Shown here one piece after another: positions 33,481-45,599 of a stretch of 64,000 nucleotides of DNA. The position numbers were made by a program, and so were the translations under genes. The stretch is from Alligator mississippiensis (Eukaryota > Chordata > Crocodylia > Alligatoridae). Position 1 is the stretch's first letter. Every line of letters starts with the position of its first letter. The DNA is taken from NCBI RefSeq assembly GCF_030867095.1, contig NC_081835.1, forward strand, positions 17,120,501 through 17,184,500. Reading direction: 5' to 3'. The notes under the pieces were generated by a model. That model made no database searches. It was given only the letters and a program-made list of their open reading frames with translations, and was not told where the DNA came from.

Positions 33481-34808
33481 GGAACATTTTCATGAGCACA
33501 CTGGGGATGTTGCTGAGCGAGCATTAACCACATCACCGCAGTGATTAGAGAGAGGGGAGGCAGTCATCTGTAAGCAGCCAGAGCAGAAATTCTGGGGTCC
33601 TGCCCTGTTTGTCGTTTTCTCTTTGAGTTATAAGCGTCCCTTGCCTCAGTTTCCCCATCTGTATCACATGAGGAAGCAAATGTCGAGCTGTAAAGCAGTA
33701 TTTATGAGAAGGGCTCATATAAAATCAATTACATCAGAGCAAAATATTCTGCTTATTCATTTCTAAGAGTGTATTGGTATTGGAAATATATAGGAAAAAA
33801 AGCATATAGGGTTTTTTTTTTTTGTTCTTGTTTTTGAAGGAGGGTTTTGGGATCTTATGGAGCCTTTGTTTTCTTTTCTTCCATGTTACTCCCAAAGGGA
33901 CAACATTAGTTTCATATTTATTAATGTTTTGTGTTGATGACTAGCAATTGAGCTTTCTAAAATAGCTTCTCACACTGGCAGATTTGCAGATGGTTTTGCT
34001 TATATGAACCTCTAGTCTATACTATGCTATAAATAACTGGAATTTTGTTTAAAGAACAGACGTTTCCTATTTCATTGTCATGTACGTGATTTCCCATAAT
34101 TGCTGGTTACTAAGTATTGGATTTTGTGAACTGTAGTCTATGAGTGATTTGGGTAAAAGGAGGAAGATGCTTGTAAAGGAGGAAATTTCCATTTCCACCC
34201 CACGAAAATACTTTCACATTCAGTAGGGATGCAGAAAATTACAGGACAATCTAGTACTGTTTTAGTACAGCTGTCTATTTGAAAATATCCCAAAATGCTG
34301 TAGATGTGAATCAGAAGGGAAATGGCAAAGCCATTTTCCTATAAAAAATAAAAAAAATCAAGGAACAAATTTGACTTGAGCTGCACTTCTAGACGTGTAT
34401 TAAGTGACCCAGACTTTGTTCAGAAATACAGATTTATAATGAAACTGCAGATTGACAGCGGTAGTGGTGTGAATAGACACAATGAAATGCATTAAATGTA
34501 GGAATCTAGGAGACTGGAACAGCTATAACTCTAATATCTGGAGTCATTGTTCATGCCGAGCGATGGGAATTCTATAGCTATTGTTCTGTTCCATGCTAGC
34601 CTTGCTTAAAGTTTTGTTACTTTATACTACAATGGAGATTCTTTTTTTTAAAGAAAAAGAAACTTATACTGTCAAATGGAGCAATAAGATCTTTGATATA
34701 TGTCTGGAAATTTTACTTTTGAAGCCATTTATGAAATATTTGTGCCTCATCCATTTTCCAGAAGCATTTGTGCTTTGCTTTTTTTTTTTTTTTTTTTTTT
34801 GAGGACAC

Positions 34809-34852
34809 AGAGATTCATAGATCTTAAGACTAGAAGGACATGAGGAGTCTAT
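34809..34852 (-). mobile_element. CR1 3' end scrap
   Basis: GATTCATAGATCTTAAGACT then AGAAGGACATGAGGAGTCT resembles the inverted CR1 3' tail seen at 55968 and 60346. It follows a poly(T) run. Very short. Confidence 0.4.
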
Positions 34853-35179
34853 TTTTAGCAGCCTTTAACTTTGTCAATGAATGAAATAAATTACATGTGC
34901 ACATCTTGGGGAAGAACCACCCTCGGGACAGGGAGTGCACAGCTGACCCGTGCTGTAGCTTGTTAGTTACGTTCACGTGGGTTCATGGTGGTGTCGCGTG
35001 ACCACATCTAGGAGCATGTTAAATGGTTGGCAGAAAGGACCATTCTCTTGTTCAGTGAGGCCAGAAACCTCTCCAGGGGCTAGATTCAGGGTTTACCAGT
35101 TATCATCTAATGGCTGAAAGCAGAATATTTAGCTCACAGGCGTTTTCAAGGAGCATGGGACTGGAGTTCAGAATGTGGG

Positions 35180-35330
35180 GCTCTTTTCCTCTGTTCCTAG
35201 ACTCACTGGGTGATCTTGGACAGGTCACTTGATGTCCCTCAGTTTTCTCTTCTGTGAAATGGGAAAATCCTCATAGGTGTGAAGGCTAATTAATGAAATT
35301 GTTTACTGTGAAATGCTATGAGAGATGAAG
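35180..35330 (+). repeat. MIR-like CORE-SINE
   Basis: GGGTGATCTTGGACAGGTCA, then CCTCAGTTTTCTCTTCTGTG and AAATGGGAAAATCCTCATAG follow the MIR consensus in order. Diverged but readable. Confidence 0.7.
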
Positions 35331-35399
35331 TTTATTTTCTATTTATGGGGACTTTTTGCCATCTTTAATTTTCCCTGAGCCTGTGGAAGGGCATGTGTG

Positions 35400-35490
35400 C
35401 TCGAAAACTTGCAGAAAAAGATTTGTTTTGTTGCGATTTCTTAGTTGGTCTAATAAAAGGTATCGTCTCTGAACCAAGAGTTCTAGAGTT
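35400..35490 (+). mobile_element. Half of a palindromic MITE
   Basis: CGAAAACTTGCAGAAAAAGA then TTAGTTGGTCTAATAAAAGG and ATC match the right arm of the complete palindrome at 55425-55503. The left arm is absent. Confidence 0.55.
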
Positions 35491-37025
35491 CTGCATTTTA
35501 TGAGAGATGAGAGCCACATACATATCTAGACAGAAGGCAATGCAACCTTATATGTGTTTCCAGCAAGGGACTTGCCTATTACTAGTAGATTCTAGGGCAG
35601 TGTTTTTTAGTCTTTATCACTCTCTTTGATTCTCTCAAAGGGGCTTCTTTATTTTGTTTCTCCCCCTCTCCCCATATAAACTAAAGCTGGATATGTCCTA
35701 AGTTAAGTACATAGAAAGAAAAGAACTAAAATAAAAGCCAAATAACCAGCCGGAGAACTGCAGTTCTTTCTATGAGTTGCTGAATTCTGGGTTTCTCCAG
35801 ATGCCTGGGCAGCCCCTAGTATAGCCAGGGGCTGATCACATCTATTTGCAACTTTCCAAATGCTGACTACAGGCCGTGCTGTCCTTTGACCCCCTGGGCT
35901 GACCCAGTGTGGATGAGGGGACACCACAGAGCAGGTTATGGTGATTCTATGGCAGTAAGGTTGTCACCCAGCCTACTCACTTCTTAATGGCTATTTATGG
36001 CCAGTCCCCCTTGCCCATAGGCTTATAGACTGCTTTAAAGCAATGCTTTGTGCCCAACACAGAACCATATATCAGAACCACACTGGATGATCCTATGATG
36101 AAAAAGCACCCAAGCTCTTGACTAGGGTTTCCTATAAGGTCCTCCTTCAATACAGGTCACAGGACATTTAAGCCACCCAAAGGTTTCTGTTGCCTTAGAT
36201 GTGCTTTGGATTGAGCCTGCACATAGGGCTGACCTTTAATATATAGGATGTGTTGTCATCTCTGTAGCACCAAAGAATCTCTTTGCACCCAGCCCCAGCC
36301 CCTGGGGAAGGTATGTCGGGAAGCCTGGTGTTTCCAGCAGAGCTGCAGTTTCTATAGTGCTTGTGGTGAACGGCCCGCTGATTGTTCGGTACCCTCCCTC
36401 CTGCAGCGCCCAACAGGGTATGTACTTGCAGCCAGGAGTCCTGTGTGACTCCAAAGGGGATTCCAGGGACCTTGTAACAGCTCTGCTTCCCAGAGCCAGC
36501 CACAGGGTGTCAGCAAACATCATTTTTCAGTGGCTCAGGGAGAGTTGTTTGGTTCAGTGACCCACATTTCTTACTCTGCTCCTCATTGTGCATGTGTTTG
36601 AATGGCACCAGTTGTGTTGTATGTGAGGTTTAAATGCTATTCATGCAAAGAGAATCCTGCTCTGGCCACTGGATGCTGCTGGGGGAAATGTCCTCAGTGA
36701 GCAATCCTGCAGTCATTTGGAGGAGGTCTGTGACCAGCGTTTTAATTCCTGCTAGCAAGGGGATTCACCAGGAGAACCCCTATCCCTGTCATGTGGATCC
36801 TAGCACCCATAATGTTGCTTGCCTAAGAACAAGATAATCCCGCAGTGTGGTCTCACTTGAGGCGATTCCCTTTTAATTCTGCAACTGGTCCAGGTTCTCT
36901 CTCTCTCATTCCTATATGGCCTCTAGTATCTTAGCACTTCACAGTTTCACCCCACAACACACTAGTGATCTAGGGCAGTACAATCATCCCTGGCTTTCAG
37001 AGGGGGGCCTGAAGCACAAGGCATA

Positions 37026-37212
37026 GGGGCAGAAGTTACACATAAACCAGTATAAGTGATCAGAAACTGGTTCAAGTCTGTAACACAACAGTAGCTCCGT
37101 GTATACAAACCACTTTCAAAATGGCTACAACAGGTTTAAGGTAAACCTGGGTGGATGTAGTATCAGACTTAACTGATTTAGGTTAAATCGGTTTATTGAA
37201 CTTCTATCCCAG
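37026..37212. mobile_element. Short inverted-terminal-repeat element
   Basis: The left end GGGGCAGAAGTTACACATAA faces the right end GGTTTATTGAACTTCTATCC; inverted, the right end reads GGATAGAAGTTCAATAAACC. Internal ATAAACCAG and AAATCGGTTTA are also paired. Non-coding. Superfamily not assigned and the target duplication was not resolved. Confidence 0.5.
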
Positions 37213-40035
37213 ATTCCCTCCAGATTCAAGTTTATTCACAGTCTCCCAGATCCCAGGATGCTTTGCACCCTTCCCCCCCTTCCCCTTGTAGGGTGGGTGA
37301 TCTAATATTGGCCCAAGTCAAGCCCAAGATCTAGCACCCCCTAGCTTCTGGCCTAGGCCACTGCAGGCATGTAGCTGTGATTCTGGAATTAAAAGTGAAT
37401 GAATGCCTGTTTGCTTGCTTATTGGTTCAGTCTACACAGCTTAGACTAACTTGTGAAGATTGAATAGATTCAGCCTTGGGCTTTTTGAGTGTACTTAGCC
37501 TAGGAAGTGAAGTGGTGGAACAAAGCCATGAGTCCAAGTCTCTGATTAATTTTGGTTAGGGCATGTCTAGCCCACGCACTTACTGGATCAGACACGGGTG
37601 TGCTCCAGCGGGCCATGCACTCTGTCAACCCGACCTCCCGAACCAGAAGCAGCATAGCTGTGTTCACACAGCGCTGCAGATGGTTCCTTAGTGCTGCTGA
37701 GAGACAGTGCTAATTAACAGCACAAATGGGATTACATTGCACCTGGTTTGGCAAGTCAGTGTTTGCAGAGCAGCCTGGCATGTCTGAACCTGCAGCTGGC
37801 TGGTGTAGGACATTTTCAGGGCAGAGATGCCCTTAGCTGCCACAAGATCCCAGTGACATGCTGAGAAATGCACTCTGACTTCAAACTTGTCCCACCTGGA
37901 CTTCTCCACAGTTGCCAGAAGTCAGTGCCTTTGATTTATTACATATGCGAGCCCTTCCCTTTGGGGATTGCTTGGAAATCTGCATGCCCCCTTTCTATTC
38001 TTTGGGGCGTCCCAAGTTTGCAGCTGCTTAGATGCAAACTGCTCAGCATACCAGGACATCAGCAGATCCTGTAGGTTGTTTTCCAGTTAGCTGTTTCTTT
38101 TTAGGCAAATATTACATTTAAGGTTGCTTTCCCTGTGGTTTTCTTCCTCACAGTTTGTACAGCGGGTTAATGCCCTACTGGGAGATAAGAGGAACAGTTG
38201 CTGGGAGAGCTGTTTGCTCCTGTGATATGCTGCCCTGCTTTCCCATACCCAGTTAGGAGGTGTTGTATCTGCAATTATAACACCCTGGAAGGCTGCATAA
38301 TTTCTAGGGACTGGATGTTTCAGCAGAGCGAGGAATTTAAGATGATGGGGGTGATTAGAACAGGAAGGGCTTGTTTATTCAACTCTACTGTTAACAGTTA
38401 TTCAACCCTATGCAATTTAAATGTCCAGATCCTAAAGGGTCTTGTGACCTTGGCAGCAATAAAGGAATGCTAAGCTGGATCCTATGTAAGCAGAGATGGA
38501 GGGAGCAAAGGATTGCAAAGCACTCACTGGGCCTCATTGGCAGACTGGCTTGTCCCATATGGAACATGGAGCAATGCAGCAGCAGCCATACATCTTTCTC
38601 TAATAGTTTTCTTCTAACAGAGAACACTGTTTAAGACTTAAGGTCTGTGTGGACAATGGGCTCAGCCATTCCAGATCTCAGCGCACAAAAACTCTTAGCT
38701 TCTAGGAAACAAAGTAGGGGGGAAACAAGTTTCCAAAGGGCGGCATAGATCTGAGTAGCAACCTAGGCAGCAAAGAAGGCAACGTGCTTCTGCTCAGAAA
38801 TAGTGTCTCCTCACCAAGCGAGCCATAAACTAATTAAAGAGAGCAGATGCTAGCTAGAACAGTAATAGGCACCGTGGATCATTTTTGGGTCTGTTCTCAG
38901 GTGCTTTCTGCTGAAACCTGCATTCTAGCTAACTCATGTGTAATAGATTGCAGAATTAACCCTTTGGTAGTTCTATTACTGTGCAAAGCAGGTACCTGGG
39001 AGAATTAAATGGCAATGAATAGATCTGGACTTTTTTTTCCCTGGGTTAAGTATTCACTGTCTAATAATGCAGGCCCATCGAAACTGGCATTCTCAAGCCT
39101 TCCTTCTCACGGTGTTGTTAGTAAAGTGATCTGCTTGGCTTTCTGAAGGCTTGTGAGAAGCTCTGGGCAGGGGGCCAGCTGCTGTTCTTCCCCAGCTGTA
39201 TTGTATTAAGAAGACACCACTTGTATAACCTGTGCTAATTCGTTCCTCTCAGCTTGAGTATTTTCTTGTTGTACATAATGTACAGTCTATAGAAAGCACA
39301 GTTTAGCTGACATCTGATATGCTTATAAATAGAGTTCCTGCCCTGCTCCAATTCTGTAGCTACATCAACAGGAGAAAAACACCCATAAGTGTTGTTCTCT
39401 GCCTGCACTTGGGAAACCATTGAAGATTTTCCTCTGAAGCATCCAAATGTGGTTGCTATTGGAGCCAGGGTACTTGACTAGATGTACCAGGGGTCTGTTC
39501 CAGTTTGGCAGGGCATATGTCTCCTCTGCCTCCTCTTGCCTCGTACTCTTAGGTGGAGTGGCTGGCTTAAGTGGACGCATTATCAAATCCCTTCAGTGTT
39601 CTCTTCTCTCTCATGCTTCCTTTCCAAACCCCTCCTCTTTCTTCCCACATCCCAGCCCAATCGGTATCTCACCCTGGTTTCTCTTCCCCCAGTACAATCC
39701 CAGACACCATTGTTTTCCATCCCGATAGAAGAACAGCCCAAATCCTCCTGGCCCAGGCTCACTGGCTTCTGTTACACTTTCCTGACACCACCCCCTGCTC
39801 CCCGTGGCCCTGATTCCTCCCTCACTTTTTCCTCTGCCAGGCCCGCTTCCTCTTTTGGCAATACTGCAAATCCTGCAACCTCTGCTGAGATGAACTACAT
39901 CTGTCCTACCAAACCTCCCACAACTTCAGCAGTGACCCCCTTCCCTCTCAATACAACACCTCCTTTGGATCTCTAATAAACAAAACAGGTGCAAATCCCT
40001 TTAGGGATACAACCCTGAGCCTCTTTTCACATCTC
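37213..40035. other. Intergenic stretch, no gene seen
   Basis: No splice-supported exon or recognisable repeat was found. The 164-codon frame at 39482-39976 is compositionally biased (Ser, Pro, Thr) in a pyrimidine-rich stretch and is overlapped by other open frames. I regard it as chance. Confidence 0.5.
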
Positions 40036-40285
40036 ACTAGGCACGTCTATATGAGATGTCTTAATGTGCAGTGGACAGTTGTACTGTGCATTAGTGCATC
40101 ATGGCAAAAACTGTGCTAATGCACAGTAGAATTACTCTACTGCACATTAAGTGTCACAAAAAGGTTTGCTTTTGCTACTGCGTATTGGCGCAGCTATTGC
40201 ACCTTTATCTAGTACTTCATATTAGAGGTACTAAACTTAATGCCCACTAGCAAAGGCACATTAATGAACATGTAGATGCACATAC
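40036..40285. mobile_element. MITE of the TGTGCAGT palindrome family
   Basis: The left end CACGTCTATATGAGATG and the right end ACATTAATGAACATGTAGATGC form an imperfect inverted pair. Inside, CTTAATGTGCAGT (40069 on) is inverted as CTACTGCACATTAAG. Same family as 2757-2856. Confidence 0.6.
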
Positions 40286-42239
40286 TGATCCCTTCTTATC
40301 CCTATAATTAATATTATTTCCTAAGCACTGTTATGAGCATTCTCTACAAGACTCTAAATTTGGCCCCCAATGAGCTTATGCTGCTACACACAAGACCCTA
40401 GGACTCTGAAGGACAGAACGTGTCCTGTTATTATTGACTCATTTCTTGTGGATTTGATGCAAGAGATGAGTCAGTCACCTACCACATCCTGAGCGGAGGA
40501 GAACAACTCACAGATACACAAACGTCAGTATGCAGAGCTTGTGTTGGATTGCAAATGGAATAGCACTCACTCACACAGCAGGCCCTTGCCTGGGTCTCCC
40601 ATTAGTATTTGTTCCCTTACCTAATAAATAATTGAAGAACAGTTCACCCACTGCCTCCTTGCAGATCTGTTCAACCCATAACTAACTGTGAGTAGAACAA
40701 CATCTGCTTGTGTGTCTGTCAGGCCCTTGCATCTTCCTGTATCTGAAAATCCCTCTTTCTATTTCCAGCTTTCTATTTCCGGCATCAGCACCCCCCTCGT
40801 TTTAGAGCTAGATGCAAATCCTTTTAACCACCATGCAGAGTATCACCTTTTCCCCTGTTCTGAGATGTGAGTTAAATGAAAACTGTTATAGCCCTCTGGA
40901 TTCAAGTGGTTGGCCAGTAGTTGGGGTCCTACAGGTTGTTTCTATTTGGAGAAAAAAATGGATAATGGTATTTCCTTGATGCAACCCTGCTGGTTTACAC
41001 TTCCCTGAACACAGTGTGATTCAAAATCATAGTTTGTGCAATAGTCCAAGCCTCTTTCTGTCCAGTACTCTGCCCAGAAAGCATTCTCTTCCTCGCTCTC
41101 TCTTTCTCTCTCCCCACCTCCAAGCTCCCTCTCCAGGCCATGTTTCCAGCCCTACCTTTGCCACCACCTTTGCTATATGGCTGTTTCTCTCATCCTTTTT
41201 TCTGGCTCTTTTGTGGTGCTTTGGCTCACACATGCAGCTCCCACAGCCAATATTCACCATCCTGTATTTGTATCAGCCCCTTGCAGAACCCCTGAAGCCA
41301 CACAGCTTGGCTTCTGACCAGCATGGCATGGCCTATGTTTTTGGGAAATGGTTCATATGGTTTCAGCTTCTCTCATTCATTTTGAAAATAGTGTTGCCCG
41401 CTATGACCCAACCCAAACAAATTAAAAATATAATTTTCATATTACAAATAATACCGGCTTAACCATTGACAGTCTGACACAGGAAGTTCTATCAGGACAG
41501 TTCAGCTCACCAGTCCAAATTGATTTTCTTTCCATCTAACGCTCGTTGGTGTTTTTCTCTCCCTGCCCAAGGAGCCCCTGAGGAATGCCTATTGTGTCTA
41601 TGACATCTGCTGTCTGGGTTGGACTCTGCCTACCTTGTTCTAATGGGAAACTTGTTAATGTTGCAATTTTTTCAGCCCCAGGTTCTACAGGGCCCCTATT
41701 ACAAAGCACACATCCTCTTGAGCAACCAAATCCTTACCCTCCTGCTCAGGACAGTGTTTGCAATAAGCCTTCCAATAAAAGCTGTCTGAACAGAGCATCA
41801 GCATTACCCAGATCTATGTGTGACTATGAAATAATAACACCACCGGTTTTCTAACTACCTGGCAAGTTGCCCGTCAGGATGTCTGATTCGAAGGAGCCAC
41901 TGCAGGATGGCTGGCTTGTTCTGTGATTATAAACTTTCCCCCAAACTAATAGTGGCAAATACAGTCCATAGCTGTAACTGTTGGCAGGAGTTTCTTTCAG
42001 CTGGCACAATCCTTTCTCTCTGGAGGCTTGAGTTTTGCCATGGCAAGCCACCATCCTACAAAGTCCAACGTGTTCCTCTGGTAATACAGCCTCTGGGTTG
42101 CCAGGGAATACTAGCATCCCTGTCCAATGTGAGTTGAATTTTGTAAAAGGGATAATCTGGGACAGGACCAGTCACGCTGAGCCTTTGTTAACTCTGAAAA
42201 CGCTAACTCACTCTCTGCTGATCACTGAAAAGATTTTTT

Positions 42240-44180
42240 TTTCTCACTCAACCTTTGCAATGATTTAGCAATATTGGCAAATCGACAAACAAATCTGCTG
42301 TAATAGGAGCAGAGTCCTACAAAATTCTGCACATCTGCAAGCCCGGGGTACGTTGGCTGGCTCTGCATAGCCTCCGTTTTCTGTCAGTGGGCATTCCCCC
42401 AGCTCATTATGTGGCAATTTATCTCTTTTTGGAACCATTTTAATTTCTTTGCATTCAGTCTCAGATTGGCAGCCTTCAGCTTATCCCAGACTATTTGTAA
42501 ATGTATCAGTTTCAGCTCAAAGGTTTTACCGTTGAGCAGGATATCGTCTAGGTAAAGCAAAGAGGTTCAAAGTAGAAGACCATATCTTGCCCTCTCCATT
42601 AGCTTTTCAAATGCGCTTGATGCATTAGAGAAGCATACAACCATCACTTTAGATTGCCAGAGGCCTTGTCCTCTTAAAACAGGCTTTTCTCTGTTCTTTG
42701 GATCTACTTCCATTTACAAATTCCCATATTTTAGATCCAGCGTGGAAACCGGAAAGGAACCTCCCCAAGGTAACGGATAACAATCCTTTGAAGCAACTGT
42801 ATTTAATTTTCTGTAATCCACACAGAAGCTAATAGTGTCATCTTTTTCCTAACCTGATTGATGGGTTAATTATTCCCCAAGGGTGACTTCCCTAATATAT
42901 TTCCTCAATAGTCTGTAAAGCCTTTTCCCTCTTTGTAAGTGGAAAATGATGAGGTGGCTGTTTATTGGGCTGTAGCAATGTTTGGCTTGATCAGTGCAAT
43001 ATAAGCCAGATTTTGTTGGCTCAGGGGGAGGACTGATGGGTGATGGCTAATGAAAGAGTTTCTGAGGCCATTCTGCTATTCCTTGCACCTCTTCACCACA
43101 AGCAAGCAGGAGACCACTCCTGCTTTAGATCCACAAGAACGTAAGCAGCTAAGGACACGTCTACAGGGCTCCCACAGTGGGCCTGGGGGCACTGCTTTCA
43201 TGCACCCATCTGAACCTACTCCATACACCCCAAAGCTGCACATGAGGCTGTAAAGCCATGCTAAGGGAAACCCTTAAAGTGCTTGGGACAAGCTGCGTGG
43301 CTCTTACTGTGGCTTCATTGTCTCACCTCTGGGTTTGGCATATGCAGATCAGGACCAGGTGGATGTAGTGTGCTAGAGAATAGCTCCTGAGGTGTAGCAG
43401 GGAAGCAGTGTAGACACGCACTAAGAGTCTGTTCAGATCCTGGGTCTCACACCAGATCGCCAACATTCCCCATCTTTCCTTTGCTGGAGAGCTATCACAG
43501 CTCTTAACTTTAGCTTTGGAACCAAAATAACTTGTTCACTACAAACCAATTGCCTACAAATGTACGGGTTTATTCCGCCCCCTACATCTTTACAGAGAAT
43601 TTTGGCCAACTCTGCGTCTTGGACACCTTTCCTGGCATGATTAAACTATTATTAGCCATAATGGAATCCAAACTGATTATTAGCCTATCCACTGTCTCTG
43701 TTGTCCAGACCTCTAGCTCAAATTTCAAAGGCCCAATTTTTCAAAGCCAGTTTTCCTGGTGTTTCTGGGTAGGGATATGTTCACTAGTCACCGTTTCCAT
43801 TTGACATCAATTACATGGTTCAGCTTTGAACCCTTATTAGCTAGTATTTTTAGCATGTCTGATCTAATAACCATTAGGTTTGAGCTAGTTTCTGCTCCCC
43901 TCATGTATTTCGAGGATACTTTCATATACTCAAACTCCCGTTATTGTTTTGTAACCACCCACATCTGAAGAAAAATTACTTCACCTTGTATCTCCAAACT
44001 CTGTCTTTTCAGCTTAGTGTCTCTACTTTCTAAACTGGGGGAGAGGGTTTCATTCGATGAAAGCAGGCTCCGCTGTATGTGTGTGACAATCCTTTTTTTA
44101 GCTTGAGGTTTTTTCCCTACAGTTCTGCATTTAACCGAGCTGCCTCCCTTGGCATCATTGACAGTTTTACACATGTGAAT
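42240..44180 (-). mobile_element. Ty3/gypsy-like LTR retrotransposon fossil (RT and upstream pol part)
   Basis: Read on the minus strand, the family landmarks of a Ty3/gypsy reverse transcriptase appear in order: a VDYRKLN block, a SNASSAFEKLM block, the catalytic YLDDILL box, and a GLCSYYSRF block where the RT is followed by the RNase H side. Sequence to about 44180 may be the preceding protease region, and a possible further piece lies at 46045-46227. No LTRs were identified. The copy is broken, with several breaks, and looks old. Confidence 0.75.
43150..43420. repeat. Possible short inverted element inside the LTR fossil
   Basis: ACACGTCTACAGGGC at the left and GTGTAGACACGCAC at the right form an inverted pair like the ends of the CGTCTACA-type elements at 40036 and 45448. 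The ends are imprecise. It probably inserted into the LTR element. Confidence 0.4.
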
Positions 44181-44609
44181 TTACCATTTTTATAATTATG
44201 CAAAAATGGCACCAGATTGGACTCCCTTTTTCCATCATGCACATTAGTCAGAGAGTTGGATTTACAAGGTCTGTTGATCGTTTTCCATCTTCCTCACTCG
44301 TGATTGCTTCCTCTTTTGGTGAGCTTCCACAGCACTCTGCCCCTGGCAAACAGAATCTCCTGGTGTCTTTGGCCTCCTGATCTGGATCTGCAAGTTCAAG
44401 TGCAACTGAGCCTATATATACTGGTCCATTGACACTTTATCCTGGAAGGCCTTGCTGGTACCAGGATATGCTAGGAACCTCAGTCAAGGAGAGTCTGTTC
44501 TTTCCCTCTCCCCTTACATCTTAGGCATGTTCAGCCAGCTCAGACTGATGACTAGCTCCAAACTGCATACCAGGGACTTATATCAGATAACTTGATAAGC
44601 CACCTAGGA

Positions 44610-44820
44610 CAGGGGTTGTCAGCTAGGGGTACGTGTATCCCTGGGGGTACTTGGGAAGGCCCCAGGGGATACGCGGCATGCCACCACTGTGGCACTGCTG
44701 CCGCTGTGCCGCTTCGCACTCAGCCGCTGGGGGACCCCCCTCCCTGCCCTCTCGCTCCACATCCAGAAGGGTGTACCCACCAGAAGGGGTACACTCCTCA
44801 AAAAAGGTTGCAAACCCCTG
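44610..44820. mobile_element. Non-autonomous hAT element, complete
   Basis: The left end is CAGGGGTTGTCAGCTAGGGG. The inverted right end is CAGGGGTTTGCAACCTTTTT. A perfect 8-bp target duplication ACCTAGGA lies at 44602-44609 and 44821-44828. It is 211 bp and GC-rich inside. No transposase. Confidence 0.93.
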
Positions 44821-45447
44821 ACCTAGGATATTTATCCCTCAAAGAGAGAGACAGAGAAAGAGTTTGCATTACTCTACCTGGGACAGCCTTTCATCTCCTC
44901 ACTGAACGGTGGGTTTGCAAAGGCTGGGTGGTACCTGGCTGGCCATGCTCCACATCCAGGCAAGTGAATTCCACTGTGGTACAGGAAGCCTTTTGCTTTC
45001 CTTCTCAAGGTGTGTTTTGAGTTTCTTGAGTCTTTTCTGCATCTCTCCTTATAATCCTAAATCTCTTTCTAGTCAGCCCTCTGCCCTAACAGTGATCACT
45101 CTAAGACTGACAGTGCAAGTTCCTTTGCTTTTGCTTCGTTCTTCCTGTTTTTAGTGACTTCTGCATACTTCTATTCAGGCACACACACCTCCACCAAACA
45201 ATGCCATATTGTTTGCCCTTGCTCCTCAGAAAACCCTCTCTTGCCAATGTAGCCTTGTGTTTGACCAGATTTGGATATTGTCTGACTTTTGAGCAATAGC
45301 TCCTGTTGTTTCAGCTCCCTTACTCCAAAAAGAACCTTAACTGCTTCTAACCTCTATCCTGAATGAGGGGTGGGTGTGCCTGTTGGCTTTAACAGGATTT
45401 TATCCAACAGCCAGCATAGCAGCACTCTTGATTGTCTGACAGTGGGC

Positions 45448-45512
45448 ATGTCTACACATGCACTTTAATGTGCGTTAGCCTATTAACGCATGTGTAGGTG
45501 CACCTTAATACC
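45448..45512. mobile_element. Fragment of CGTCTACA-type MITE
   Basis: GGCATGTCTACACATGCACT, then TTAATGTGCGTTAGCCTATT share wording with the palindromes at 2757 and 40036. One end only. Confidence 0.45.
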
Positions 45513-45599
45513 TAGTAGCCCTGAACATACCCTTCACTGTGCTTAGTGCTACAGTGCCACAGTACCATGAGAACTGTCCTCTAAAGCCTTGCAAAACCC

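Larger units (their letters stand above)
33481..37025. other. Intergenic stretch, no gene seen
   Basis: AT-rich sequence upstream of CFAP100. It holds a scrap of MIR-like sequence (about 33635-33670), a long T run at about 34778-34800, the repeats listed separately, and short chance frames only. No splice-linked exons recognised. Confidence 0.55.

Noticed and set aside
39482-39976. 164-codon frame rich in Ser, Pro and Thr
   Set aside because: The pyrimidine-rich DNA explains the composition. No splice sites, no conserved motif.
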